64,000 nucleotides of DNA from Bacteroidales bacterium (GCA_017439305.1 JAFSJK010000022.1:1-64000), one strand, 5' to 3'. Counted from the stretch's first letter, positions 32,925 to 41,746 are shown. A program made the numbers and translations. The notes: generated from the letters alone by a model not told the origin.

Positions 32925-33989
32925 ATGGGTCTGCTTCTCATATTCCTCTTCGGGGCGATGGCGATCTCCTTCCTGTGTTCACTGCTGGAGTCCACCCTGC
33001 TGTCCACCCCGATCTCCTACCTCTCGATGAAAGAAGACGAGGGGGACCGGAATGCCATCCTGTTCATGAAGCTCAAGGACAACCCGGACCGTCCCCTGAC
33101 CGCCATCCTTTCCCTGAACACCATCGCCAATACGGTCGGTGCCGCCGGCGTCGGCCAGCAGGCCAGCCTCCTGTTCGGGAGCCAGTGGTTCGGCCTCGTT
33201 TCCGCCATCATGACGCTGCTGATCCTGATCTTCTCCGAAATCATCCCGAAGACCATCGGATCCTACCACTGGAAGAGCCTGACCTGGCTTGCCCGCATCA
33301 TGAAGGGCCTGATGGTCCTCCTGTATCCCGTGGTCTGGCTGGTGGAGAAGATCCGCCGTCCCCTGGCCGGCGATGAGCCGGATACCGGCATCTCCCGCGA
33401 AGAGGTTTCCGCCATGGCCAACATGGGCGAAGAGGAAGGCGTCATCGACAATTCCGAGAACAAGGTCATCCAGAACATCATCAAGCTGGACGACATCAAG
33501 GCCTATGACGTGATGACTCCGCGCGTGGTCGCCGCCATCGCGCCGGAGAACATGACACTCAAGCAGTTCTACAAGCAGGAAGAACTCTCGCACAACTCCC
33601 GGATCCCCGTCTACTCGGATTCCCCCGAATTCATCACCGGCTACATCATGCGGTACGATGTCTTGGAGAACCTGGCCGAGGACAAGTTCGACACCCGACT
33701 GAAATCCATCAAGCGCAAAATCGCCGCTTTCCACGAGGAAACATCCGTCAGCGACATCTGGGAATCCCTCCTCAAGACCAAGGACCAGATCGCCCTCATC
33801 ATCGACGACTACGGCTGCTTCCAGGGAATCATCACGCTCGAGGACATCATCGAGACCATCCTCGGGATGGAGATCATCGACGAGAACGACACGATCACTG
33901 ATATGCAGCAATACGCGAAGGAACGCTGGCTCAAGCGCAAGAACCAGTACAAGCAGATCGTGCTTCCCGAAGAGGATCCCGAAGCGTAA
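32925..33989 (+). CDS. CNNM/CorB-type membrane protein with CBS pair
   Basis: The 354-residue protein has an N-terminal CNNM transmembrane domain (about 1-150, including LLESTLLSTPISYLS and SEIIPKTIGSYHWK) and a CBS pair (about 195-320: VMTPRVVAAIAPEN, GYIMRYDVLENLAED, IALIIDDYGCFQGIITLEDI). The family is linked to magnesium transport or homeostasis. Many members carry a further C-terminal CorC/HlyC domain; it is absent here, as the protein ends soon after the CBS pair with a charged tail. It leads a three-gene run with an FAD oxidoreductase and rmuC. Confidence 0.9.
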   Translation: MGLLLIFLFGAMAISFLCSLLESTLLSTPISYLSMKEDEGDRNAILFMKLKDNPDRPLTAILSLNTIANTVGAAGVGQQASLLFGSQWFGLVSAIMTLLILIFSEIIPKTIGSYHWKSLTWLARIMKGLMVLLYPVVWLVEKIRRPLAGDEPDTGISREEVSAMANMGEEEGVIDNSENKVIQNIIKLDDIKAYDVMTPRVVAAIAPENMTLKQFYKQEELSHNSRIPVYSDSPEFITGYIMRYDVLENLAEDKFDTRLKSIKRKIAAFHEETSVSDIWESLLKTKDQIALIIDDYGCFQGIITLEDIIETILGMEIIDENDTITDMQQYAKERWLKRKNQYKQIVLPEEDPEA

Positions 33990-34004
33990 GACCTTTTGAC
34001 ATAA

Positions 34005-35195
34005 ATGAAAAAGATCGCCGTCATAGGAGCCGGTGCCGCCGGTTGTTTCTGCGCCGCCGAACTCAGACGGAGGCTTCCGGAGGCAGCGGTCGATGTCTTT
34101 GAGGCAGGCCCGAAACCCCTGGCCAAGGTGGCCGTTACGGGAGGCGGACGCTGCAACCTGACCAACTCCTTCGAAGGCATCCGGAGCCTGGCCGAGGCCT
34201 ATCCGCGGGGAGAGCGCCTGATGAAACGGCTGCTGAAGGGTTTTTCCCAGGAGGACACGTGGCGCTGGTTTGAATCCACCGGAGTTCCTCTCGTGCTGCA
34301 GGAGGATCATTGCGTCTTCCCGCAATCCCAGGATGCGATGGACATCGTCCATGCACTTCTTCGCAAGATGGAGGGAGTCAACCTCTTCCTCCGGACGCCC
34401 GTGCACGGCATCAAGGCCGATTTGCCTGGACATCTCCATGTGGACGGCGTGCCTTATGAAGCCGTTGTCGTGACTACCGGCGGTGCCCCGAAAGGTCTTC
34501 CGATGCTGGATGGCCTTGCGTTGGAATGGGTTCCTACCGTTCCTTCGCTTTTCACCTTCACGGTGCGGGACGAAGGGCTTCGGAGTTTGATGGGCCTGGT
34601 CGTGGATGCCTCCGTCTCCATCCCAGGCACATCCTTCAAGGCCGACGGTCCCCTGCTTATCACCGACTGGGGTTTAAGCGGCCCGGCTGTCCTGAAGCTT
34701 TCCGCCTATGCCGCCCGGCATCTGAACGAGGCCGGCTACAGGGCTCCCCTTTCAGTCAACTGGCTCGCCCTTAATGAAGCCGACACGCGGGACGTCCTGC
34801 GGGATTCCGCTGCCGGGAATCCACGCAAGCAAGTCTCCAATACACCTCCGGCCGGACTTCAGGCCCGCCTGTGGAGCCACCTGGTCCAGAGGTCCGGAAT
34901 CCGGCCTGACATCCGTTGGGCGGAACTGGGCACGAAGGGCCTGAACAAACTTGTGGGCGTACTGACGCAGGACTCCTATGCCATCGAAGGAAAAACGAAG
35001 TTCCGCGAAGAATTCGTTACCTGCGGAGGCGTTGCCCTGTCCAATGTGGATCCGTCCACCCTCGAAAGCAAGAAGCATCCTGGACTGTACTTCGCCGGTG
35101 AAGTCCTGGACATCGACGCCATCACCGGCGGATTCAACCTGCAGGCGGCCTGGACCACCGCGTTCACCGTCGCCCAATCCATTGCCGAAAAATGA
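34005..35195 (+). CDS. HI0933/BaiN-family FAD-dependent oxidoreductase
   Basis: The 396-residue flavoprotein starts with a dinucleotide-binding motif (IAVIGAGAAGCFCAAELRR). It carries the family blocks LAKVAVTGGGRCNLTNS near 45-60, TTGGAPKGLPMLDG, PLLITDWGLSGPAVLKLSAY, and the C-terminal FAGEVLDIDAITGGFNLQAA. The family includes BaiN-like proteins and uncharacterised oxidoreductases; the substrate is not known. Its TGA overlaps the ATG of rmuC (35192-35195), so the two are translationally coupled. Confidence 0.92.
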   Translation: MKKIAVIGAGAAGCFCAAELRRRLPEAAVDVFEAGPKPLAKVAVTGGGRCNLTNSFEGIRSLAEAYPRGERLMKRLLKGFSQEDTWRWFESTGVPLVLQEDHCVFPQSQDAMDIVHALLRKMEGVNLFLRTPVHGIKADLPGHLHVDGVPYEAVVVTTGGAPKGLPMLDGLALEWVPTVPSLFTFTVRDEGLRSLMGLVVDASVSIPGTSFKADGPLLITDWGLSGPAVLKLSAYAARHLNEAGYRAPLSVNWLALNEADTRDVLRDSAAGNPRKQVSNTPPAGLQARLWSHLVQRSGIRPDIRWAELGTKGLNKLVGVLTQDSYAIEGKTKFREEFVTCGGVALSNVDPSTLESKKHPGLYFAGEVLDIDAITGGFNLQAAWTTAFTVAQSIAEK

Positions 35196-36487
35196 AAGAA
35201 ATCCTTCTGATCATCGCACCTGCTGCCATCGCCCTCCTGGTCATCGCCGTCCTGGTCACCTGGCTGATTCTCAAGTCCAGATATGGGAAAGCGCTGAATC
35301 AGGTTGAAAACCAGCTCATTACCTCCCAGGGAGAAGTCAAGTCGCTGACCGCCCTCCGCGAAAACGACCTGGCTTCGCACGAGAAGTCGGTCGCCCTGCT
35401 CAAGGAGGCCCACGATGCTGCGCTCAAACAGCAGATCGCCGCCATCCGGGCCGAAATGACCGCGGAGACGGAACGCCTGCTCAAACAGCGGGAGGAAGAA
35501 CTCGCCCGGAAAGCCGAAGAGACCTTCAAGACCATTTCCGGGAGCCTGGACAAGGACCTGAAAGATATGAAGGAGGCCTTTGATGCCCAGAAAAAGAGCC
35601 ACACGGAGAGTTCCGCCTCCTTGAAAGAGCAGCTGGAAGGGGCGGTCCGCAATCTGGCAGCACAGACCCGCGACATCGGCCAGAAAGCCGACAACCTGGC
35701 CTCCGCCCTCAAGGGGCAGAACAAGATGGCCGGCTGCTGGGGAGAGACCATCCTGTACAACATGCTTGTCGATGAAGGGATGGTGGAAGGACGGGACTTC
35801 GACAAGGAAGAGACGCTCAGGGATGCAATGGGACTCATTATCCTGAACGAAGACAGCGGGAAGCGGATGCGGCCGGACTTCATCCTGCACTACCCCGACA
35901 AAACGGAAATCATCATCGACTCGAAAGTGTCCCTGGACGCCTATTCCGACTGGGTGGCCGCCGAAACGGAAGCCGGGAAGAACGATGCCGCCGTCCGCAA
36001 CCTCGCCGCCATCCGGGCCCAGCTTAAATCGCTCTCCGGCAAGCGGTACCAGGATTACATCCGGGAAGGCTACAGGACATTGGACTACGTAATCATGTTC
36101 ATCCCCAACTACGGTGCCCTTCAGCTCGCCAAAACGCTGGCTCCGGACATTTTCCGCGAGGCATACAACCAGGGGGTGCTGCTTACCACGGAAGAGACGC
36201 TGATGCCCTTCCTCCGGATGATCCGGATTGCCTGGACCAATTATGACCAGGCCCGCAACCAGGAAAAAATCGTCAAGGCCGCCCAGACCATGATCGACCG
36301 CGTGTATGATTTCGCTTCGGCGCACGCCGCCATGGGGAAGAAACTGAAAGAGGCCATGACGGAATATGACCGGTGTGCCGACAAGATCAAGGATTCAGGA
36401 CAGAGCATCCTGGTGTCGGCCCATCAGCTGGTCAAACTCGGGATTCCGAAGAATCCGAAGAAGCCGCTCCCTGAAATCGAAGAGTAA
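35192..36487 (+). CDS. rmuC: DNA recombination protein RmuC
   Basis: The 431-residue protein has an N-terminal membrane anchor (about 3-27), a long coiled coil (about 30-165) and the RmuC nuclease-like domain (about 170-390: GCWGETILYNMLVDEGMVEG, RMRPDFILHYPDKTEIIIDS with a D...E/xK-like core, DYVIMFIPNYGAL). RmuC limits inversions at short repeats and acts in genome stability. Length and domain order are normal. The last 56 bases overlap the 3' end of the convergent heptose gene, a long overlap even for this compact region. Confidence 0.93.
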   Translation: MKEILLIIAPAAIALLVIAVLVTWLILKSRYGKALNQVENQLITSQGEVKSLTALRENDLASHEKSVALLKEAHDAALKQQIAAIRAEMTAETERLLKQREEELARKAEETFKTISGSLDKDLKDMKEAFDAQKKSHTESSASLKEQLEGAVRNLAAQTRDIGQKADNLASALKGQNKMAGCWGETILYNMLVDEGMVEGRDFDKEETLRDAMGLIILNEDSGKRMRPDFILHYPDKTEIIIDSKVSLDAYSDWVAAETEAGKNDAAVRNLAAIRAQLKSLSGKRYQDYIREGYRTLDYVIMFIPNYGALQLAKTLAPDIFREAYNQGVLLTTEETLMPFLRMIRIAWTNYDQARNQEKIVKAAQTMIDRVYDFASAHAAMGKKLKEAMTEYDRCADKIKDSGQSILVSAHQLVKLGIPKNPKKPLPEIEE

Positions 36488-37649
36488 GCGGGGCCGTCTC
36501 CATCAGGACGAAATCCATCCCGCAGTTCGCGGCGAACGCCCGGTCATACTCCGAGTCACCCAGCATCAGGCTGCGGCCCGGGTTGATGTCCGGAAAATCC
36601 CGGCAGGCTTGCAGGAACATGCCCGTCTGGGGTTTCCGCATCGGATGGCCGTCCGCGAGTTCCGTACAGGTGTAAATGGCGTCAATGCGGCCGCCAGCCT
36701 TCCGGATTTCTTCCAGCATCCGTCCATGGACGGCCTCCAGATCCTCAGGTGTCATCTTTCCTTTGCCGACGCCGCGCTGATTGGAAACCAGGATGATGCG
36801 ACGGAATTTGAGCGACCATTTCGCCAGACATTCCAGGATGCCCGGAAGAAAGGTAAAATCGGCCCAGGACTTGACATAATCCCCCGGCAACCAACGGTTG
36901 ATCACGCCGTCGCGGTCCAGGAACAGCGTATCAGCCGGAGCCGTCAGCACAGCATCTGAAGCCTTCAAAACCGCCTGGATTTCAGGCAGTTCCCGTTGTG
37001 CCCGAGCATAATCCTCCGGGATGCCGATATCGATGAAATAACCCTCCTGTACCCGTCCGGCTACGAGATTCAGGTCTGAGAGAGGGTCCAGGACATCCTG
37101 CTCGAAAGAGAACTTTTTAGGGTAGAGTCCCAGATCCAGTTGGGACCGGTCGATCGCATAGACTCCCCCGTTGATGAGCCCCTCGGAACAAGCCTGCTTT
37201 TCCCGGAAACCGGTCACCAGGTCCCCGTCCCAGTCCACGGCGCCGTACCGGTCGAAATCCCGCATCGGCTTCAAGGCAAGGGTAACCGGGGCGACGAAAG
37301 GGAGTGCGGCCAGGTCGATATCGAAAAAAGTATCCCCGTTGAGGACGTATACCAGGTTTCCCTTGCATTTGGAAAGGGCGAGGCGGATTCCTCCCCCGGT
37401 CCCCAAGGGTTCTTTCTCGATGGCGTAGCTGATCCTGAAAGGCCAGGGACGGGAGTCGATAAAACGGAAGATGACTTCCTTGAGATATCCTACCGAGAGG
37501 ACTACGTGATCAACTCCGAATCGCGCCAACCACTCCAGCATATACTGCAGGAACGGCTTTCCGTCAACGGGAGCCATGCACTTGGGAACTTCGCTGACGA
37601 CACTGCGCAGCCGGGTTCCCAGTCCCCCGGCCAGGATTATCGCTTCCAT
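36432..37649 (-). CDS. Fused HddC guanylyltransferase and GmhB phosphatase
   Basis: The 405-residue protein joins two enzymes. Residues about 1-225 are a nucleotidyltransferase (AIILAGGLGTRLR, SEVPKCMAPVDGKPFL, YVLNGDTFFDID) of the HddC type, and about 240-395 a HAD phosphatase of the GmhB type (DRDGVIN at 245-251, SNQRGVGKGKM, KPQTGMFLQACRDF, MLGDSEYDRAFA). Together with the kinase upstream it would dephosphorylate heptose 1,7-bisphosphate at C7 and attach GMP, giving GDP-D-glycero-alpha-D-manno-heptose for envelope glycans. It overlaps the kinase gene by 13 bases. The isomerase GmhA is not in this window. Confidence 0.87.
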   Translation of the reverse strand: MEAIILAGGLGTRLRSVVSEVPKCMAPVDGKPFLQYMLEWLARFGVDHVVLSVGYLKEVIFRFIDSRPWPFRISYAIEKEPLGTGGGIRLALSKCKGNLVYVLNGDTFFDIDLAALPFVAPVTLALKPMRDFDRYGAVDWDGDLVTGFREKQACSEGLINGGVYAIDRSQLDLGLYPKKFSFEQDVLDPLSDLNLVAGRVQEGYFIDIGIPEDYARAQRELPEIQAVLKASDAVLTAPADTLFLDRDGVINRWLPGDYVKSWADFTFLPGILECLAKWSLKFRRIILVSNQRGVGKGKMTPEDLEAVHGRMLEEIRKAGGRIDAIYTCTELADGHPMRKPQTGMFLQACRDFPDINPGRSLMLGDSEYDRAFAANCGMDFVLMETAPLTLRFQGAASSDSSESRV

Positions 37650-38689
37650 ATCTCGGCCACCTTGTCCGTCTCGTATACACGCCAGGCGTGGGCGCCACGT
37701 TCCGTGAACTGGAAGGGAACCACCTGTCCCGGAAGGGATTCCAAGGCCCTGACAACCGCCATTTTGCGGGCAGGCGGGACCATCAGCATCATGAATCCGC
37801 CGCCGCCGGCACCGGACACTTTGCCGGCCACGGCGCCCGCACCCATCGCCGTATCGAAGGCTTCCTGGATGACCGGATTCGTGATGGCGCCGGCCATCTT
37901 TTTCTTGTCTTCCCAGGCCTGTCCCAGGATCCGGCCGAATTCCGTCATGTCCCCTTTCAGGAGCGCGAGTTTCATGTCCACGGAACTCTGCTTGATCCGG
38001 TGCATCGCCTCGATGGCGGCGGCATTGCCGGAAGACGTATTCTTCTGCTGTTCACCGATGATGGCGGCGCTGGAACGGGACCGGCCCGTATAGTACAGGA
38101 CCATCGAGGATTCCAGTTCATCCACAATCCAGCTCTTGATTTTCAGCGGATTGACGATGACCATGTCGTTCTGGAGGAATTCCATGAAGTTGAAACCGCC
38201 GAATGCGGCCGCATACTGGTCCTGCTTGCCGCCGGCAAGGGCAAGATCCTTCCGCTCGATCTCGTAGGCCAGGCGGGCGATCTCATAGTCTCCGAGCGGC
38301 AGGTTCATCCACTCCGCAAAACACTTGAGGATGCAGACGACCATCGTGGAGGATGTACCCAGGCCGGAGCCGGCGGGCGCATCGTTATAGGTCGTGATCC
38401 GGAAGGCTCCCGGAACGGGTCCATAGTCCTTCACGATGCGGTTGTAGACGCCCCGGATCAGGTCCGGAGCACCGTCCAGGGTGTCCCTGAGCGGGCATTC
38501 GGCATGGCAGTCCGCATCGTAGGCGTCGACCCACACCGTTTCGCCCTCCAGCGTCTCGATGGTCGCATAGGCGGAAAGGTTGATGGTCGCATTGAGGATC
38601 AGGCCACCATACAGGTCGCTGTAGGGGGAAACGTCACTTCCTCCCCCGGCGAGGCCGAGTCTCAGAGGAGCTTTGCTGCGGATGATCAT
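37637..38689 (-). CDS. hddA: D-glycero-alpha-D-manno-heptose-7-phosphate kinase
   Basis: The 350-residue GHMP kinase has the N-terminal SKAPLRLGLAGGGSDVSPYS, the ATP-binding PAGSGLGTSS (105-114) and a C-terminal KVSGAGGGGFMMLMVP. These are typical of HddA, which phosphorylates C1 of heptose 7-phosphate, rather than of fucokinase. The fused HddC-GmhB protein directly downstream, overlapping by 13 bases, strongly supports this role. A consensus promoter (TTTG, 19 bases, TAAATTTG) lies at 38706-38736. Confidence 0.9.
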   Translation of the reverse strand: MIIRSKAPLRLGLAGGGSDVSPYSDLYGGLILNATINLSAYATIETLEGETVWVDAYDADCHAECPLRDTLDGAPDLIRGVYNRIVKDYGPVPGAFRITTYNDAPAGSGLGTSSTMVVCILKCFAEWMNLPLGDYEIARLAYEIERKDLALAGGKQDQYAAAFGGFNFMEFLQNDMVIVNPLKIKSWIVDELESSMVLYYTGRSRSSAAIIGEQQKNTSSGNAAAIEAMHRIKQSSVDMKLALLKGDMTEFGRILGQAWEDKKKMAGAITNPVIQEAFDTAMGAGAVAGKVSGAGGGGFMMLMVPPARKMAVVRALESLPGQVVPFQFTERGAHAWRVYETDKVAEIWKR

Positions 38690-38705
38690 GTCGTCACAAT
38701 TTGTA

Positions 38706-38736
38706 CAAATTTAGTTATCTTTGTCCAAATTGCAAA
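38706..38736 (-). promoter_or_regulatory. Promoter of hddA operon
   Basis: On the minus strand TTTG (38736-38733) and TAAATTTG (38713-38706) are 19 bases apart, a full consensus. The ATG at 38689 follows 16 bases later. The region overlaps the divergent HD-gene promoter. Confidence 0.7.
38716..38723 (+). promoter_or_regulatory. Promoter -7 element of HD-hydrolase gene
   Basis: TATCTTTG, two bases from the opposing -7 element of hddA and inside that promoter's spacer, so the two cannot easily be used at once. Confidence 0.5.
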
Positions 38737-38738
38737 AG

Positions 38739-39371
38739 ATGAGAGACGGACTGCAGGCCTATATCGAAGCGGAAATCATCCCCCGCTACCGCCATTTCGA
38801 CAAAGCGCATCAGGAAGACCATGTCCGGAGCGTGATCCGCCAGGCCCTGGAACTCGCCGGGCATTATGAAGTCGATCCCGAGATCGTGTATACGGCGGCG
38901 GCTTACCATGATACAGGTCTCGCGGTAGACCGGGCCACCCACCACCTGGAATCCGGAAAAATCATTCGCGCAGACGCCCGTCTCCGCGACTGGTTCACGG
39001 AAGAGGAGATCGAGACCGCCGCCCAGGCGGCAGAAGATCACCGGGCCTCTGCGAAAACGGCCCCCAGAGACATCTACGGCCGGATTATCGCCGAGGCCGA
39101 CCGCCTCATCGACCCGCTCACCATCATCCGCCGCACCATCCAGTTCGGTCTGTCGCATTACCCGGAACTGGATGCTGAAGGCCATTGGGAGCGCACCCTG
39201 CTACATCTGCGGGAGAAATATGGGGACGGAGGGTACCTGCAACTCTGGATTCCCGAGTCGCCCAACGCAGGGAGATTGGAAGAACTCCGCAAGATCATCC
39301 GGGAACCGGAAACCCTGCGGAGCATCTTCGAAAAACTCTTTGCGAAAGAAACCGCTACTGAGCGACCGTAG
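38739..39371 (+). CDS. HD-domain phosphohydrolase
   Basis: The 210-residue protein has an HD metal-binding core: His28 in QEDHVRSVIRQA, His57-Asp58 in YTAAAYHDTGLAVDR, then HHLES and a later Asp in IAEADRLID. HD proteins hydrolyse phosphate esters or nucleotides; the substrate is unknown. I chose the ATG at 38739; a TTG six codons earlier overlaps the promoter. The 3' end overlaps the convergent lipoprotein gene by 17 bases. Confidence 0.85.
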   Translation: MRDGLQAYIEAEIIPRYRHFDKAHQEDHVRSVIRQALELAGHYEVDPEIVYTAAAYHDTGLAVDRATHHLESGKIIRADARLRDWFTEEEIETAAQAAEDHRASAKTAPRDIYGRIIAEADRLIDPLTIIRRTIQFGLSHYPELDAEGHWERTLLHLREKYGDGGYLQLWIPESPNAGRLEELRKIIREPETLRSIFEKLFAKETATERP

Positions 39372-40128
39372 CCATTTTCTCTTTTACGGCCGCGATGCGG
39401 TCGGAAGCCTCCGCATAGCCGGTTTCAAGCGCCTTTCCATAATAGAGGAGTGCTTTCTCGTACATTTCGAGGGTCAGTGACTTGACCTTGGCCTTGTCTT
39501 TCCGTCTCGATACCGTCGGGGATTCATCCCCCAGCAATTCGAAATCCGCTCCGGCCTGGAACAGCATCCGGGCCTGTTCCTTGACCGCCTTTTCCAAATT
39601 GGCCTGCTGGGCCGTGATGGTTTCATTCTGGAGGAGGATCGTCCCGTGCTGGGCTGAAATCTTCTCGTTCTGTTCCGTGATAGTGCGGTCCTTCGCCTGG
39701 ATTTCCGCCCGCAATCCTTCGATCTCCTTTTCTTTCTCGGCGATGACGGATTTCAATGAGGAAACCATCTTCTTGTACGCGGCGTTATCCTTGGTCAGGC
39801 GCTCAAGCTGGTCCAATTTCGACTTGATTTCGTCGATGCTGTTCTCGATCACCTCCACCTGGTTCAAGCGGGCGGTTCCCTGCTCGACGTCGGAACGGAG
39901 TACAGCCGTACTACCGGAAATCTGGGAGAGTTCCTGCAGGATATTGTCCACGGCGGCTGCCTGCTCGATGTAGCCGTTCCGGGTAACCTCCGCGCTGGCT
40001 TTGAGGTCCTCATATGCCTGGACGACAGCGTCATAATCGTCCTTCGGGACAGTTTCTCCCGAAGGATTCACGCATCCGATGACCAGCAGGGCGGTCAACG
40101 GGAGAAGGATTATCGGGAGAGTTCGCAT
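39355..40128 (-). CDS. Coiled-coil lipoprotein of unknown function
   Basis: The 257-residue protein has a lipobox (LLVIGC) and then a long heptad-rich coiled coil (about 30-185) with KDRTITEQNEKISAQHGTIL followed by an imperfect repeat LLQNETITAQQANLE. The C-terminal 60 residues (MYEKALLYYGKALETGYAEA) resemble a single Sel1/TPR-like helix pair. No enzyme motif is seen. It is probably an envelope-anchored structural or adaptor protein. It is third in an operon after a flavodiiron protein and a small lipoprotein, overlapping the latter by 19 bases. Confidence 0.75.
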   Translation of the reverse strand: MRTLPIILLPLTALLVIGCVNPSGETVPKDDYDAVVQAYEDLKASAEVTRNGYIEQAAAVDNILQELSQISGSTAVLRSDVEQGTARLNQVEVIENSIDEIKSKLDQLERLTKDNAAYKKMVSSLKSVIAEKEKEIEGLRAEIQAKDRTITEQNEKISAQHGTILLQNETITAQQANLEKAVKEQARMLFQAGADFELLGDESPTVSRRKDKAKVKSLTLEMYEKALLYYGKALETGYAEASDRIAAVKEKMATVAQ

Positions 40129-40490
40129 AGGAAGTCCTGTTTTTCGAAACGGATGGTCGTGAGTTTAAGGTCGGAACGGTAGGAGATGCTCCCTTCCCCG
40201 AGTTCCTCGGATTTCACCGTTCCGTCTTCAGCGACCGTGAAGGTATACACGGCCGGACCGTACACGGTCACACGGGCGATCTGGTACTGCCGTTCCGCGA
40301 TCTTTTTCACGGAAGCGGTGGCATACCGGGTCTCACCTGACGACGTGAATTTCATCGAATAGCTGCCCTCCAGGCTCCCGATCTTCTGGATGTCGGGAAG
40401 GAGGCTGACTTGTTGGACCGAACGGCCTGCACAGCCGGCCAGGGCGGTGCAGACGGCAGTCAGGAAGAGCAGATGACGGAAGGGTCTCAT
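40110..40490 (-). CDS. Small lipoprotein of unknown function
   Basis: The 126-residue protein has a lipobox (CTALAGCAG). The mature part is strand-rich (GSYSMKFTSSGETRYATASV, YQIARVTVYGPAVYTFTVAED, LKLTTIRFEKQDFL), suggesting a small beta-barrel or sandwich. I do not recognise a family. It lies ten bases after the flavodiiron gene and overlaps the coiled-coil lipoprotein gene by 19 bases, so it is in the same transcript. A role with the coiled-coil partner in the envelope is a guess. Confidence 0.7.
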   Translation of the reverse strand: MRPFRHLLFLTAVCTALAGCAGRSVQQVSLLPDIQKIGSLEGSYSMKFTSSGETRYATASVKKIAERQYQIARVTVYGPAVYTFTVAEDGTVKSEELGEGSISYRSDLKLTTIRFEKQDFLCELSR

Positions 40491-40500
40491 AAGTTGGGGA

Positions 40501-41679
40501 TTATTGGAGGATGGCGTCTGCCAGGGCTTCCAAGGCAGCCTGGTCGCTTTCTTTCATCCGGCTGCGGATGGTGACGGGCTCGCCGACGATCTCGACCTCT
40601 TTCATGGCGCCGAACATCTCTTTCATGACCTTGCCGGCGGCAGGGGCCCAGGTCCCGTTTTCAATCAGGGCGACTTTCCGCTTCTGCCAGGATTTCATCT
40701 GGAGGGTATGGAGGAAGTTGTAGGCCGGAGAGAACAGACCTCCATCATAAGAGGAGGCGGCAAGGACCATCCGTCCATAACGGAAGGCGTCTTCCACGGC
40801 CTCCGCCTGGTCGTCCCGGGTGAGGTCGGAGAAAGCCACCTTCGGGCATCCCTTGGCGAGCAGGATCTCCTTCAGGTGCTCAGCGACGGCAAGAGTACCG
40901 CCGTGGATGGAGGCACAGGCAATGAAAACGCCCTCTGTTTCAACGCCATAGGAACTCCACGTATTGTACAGGTCAAGATATTGGCCGAGGTCTTTCCGCA
41001 GGATCGGGCCGTGCAACGGGGCGATGACCGCAGGCTGCAGCGGAAGGACTTTCTTGAGGAGAACCTGGACCGGAGCACCGTATTTTCCGCAGATATTGAA
41101 GTAATAACGGCGGGCTTCGCAGGCCCAGTCGTCATCCTCTTCCCCGAAATAGCCGCACTTGGACAGGGCGCCGAACTTGCCGAACGCATCGGCCGCGAAG
41201 AGGACTTTGTCCTTCCGGTCGAAACTGACCATCACCTCCGGCCAGTGGACCATCGCAGCCAGGATGAACTGCAGGGTATGGGCCCCGAGCTCCAGGGTAT
41301 CCCCCTCCTTCACGGCCTGGGTATTGAAAGACTTTCCCTCAAAGAACTGATTCAGGAAGACGAGTGCTTTCGCGGTTGCGACGATCCGGATGTCCGGATA
41401 CTTTTCCGTCAATGCCAGGATGCATCCTGAATGGTCGGGTTCCATATGCTGCACGACCAGGTAATCAGGTTTCCGTCCGCCCAGGGCCTCTTCCAGAATC
41501 CGGAGCCACTCCTCCCCTTTCCGGGCGTCCACGGTGTCCAGAATGGCCACCTTGTCATCCAGGACCAGATAGGAATTGTACGACATTCCCTCGGGAACGA
41601 CATATTGGCTTTCAAATAAATCCAGGTCCAGGTCGTCCACGCCGATGTACCGGATGTCGGAAGTGATGTTCTTGATCAT
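40501..41679 (-). CDS. Flavodiiron protein (FprA-type NO/O2 reductase)
   Basis: The 392-residue protein has the beta-lactamase-like diiron domain (about 1-245) with ligands His78-x-Glu80-x-Asp82-His83 in VQHMEPDHSG, Asp in FAADAFG and His in APLHGPILR. A flavodoxin-like FMN domain follows (about 250-390, IACASIHGGTLAVAEHLKEI and AASSYDGGLFSPAYNFL). It reduces oxygen or nitric oxide in anaerobes. No rubredoxin domain is fused. The ATG at 41679 is chosen; an upstream start overlaps the -7 element. It leads an operon with two lipoprotein genes. Confidence 0.94.
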   Translation of the reverse strand: MIKNITSDIRYIGVDDLDLDLFESQYVVPEGMSYNSYLVLDDKVAILDTVDARKGEEWLRILEEALGGRKPDYLVVQHMEPDHSGCILALTEKYPDIRIVATAKALVFLNQFFEGKSFNTQAVKEGDTLELGAHTLQFILAAMVHWPEVMVSFDRKDKVLFAADAFGKFGALSKCGYFGEEDDDWACEARRYYFNICGKYGAPVQVLLKKVLPLQPAVIAPLHGPILRKDLGQYLDLYNTWSSYGVETEGVFIACASIHGGTLAVAEHLKEILLAKGCPKVAFSDLTRDDQAEAVEDAFRYGRMVLAASSYDGGLFSPAYNFLHTLQMKSWQKRKVALIENGTWAPAAGKVMKEMFGAMKEVEIVGEPVTIRSRMKESDQAALEALADAILQ

Positions 41680-41697
41680 AGCTTTGCGTTTAATATA

Positions 41698-41705
41698 CAA
41701 AGATA
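41698..41705 (-). promoter_or_regulatory. Promoter -7 element of flavodiiron operon
   Basis: TATCTTTG on the minus strand, 18 bases before the ATG at 41679. Confidence 0.55.
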
Positions 41706-41746
41706 ATCCTTTTTTCGTAATGAAAAAAGAACGGAGGCGGTGTCAT

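Noticed and set aside
32979..34439. 486-residue open frame antisense to the CNNM and flavoprotein genes
   Set aside because: Shadow of two genes with full family motifs.
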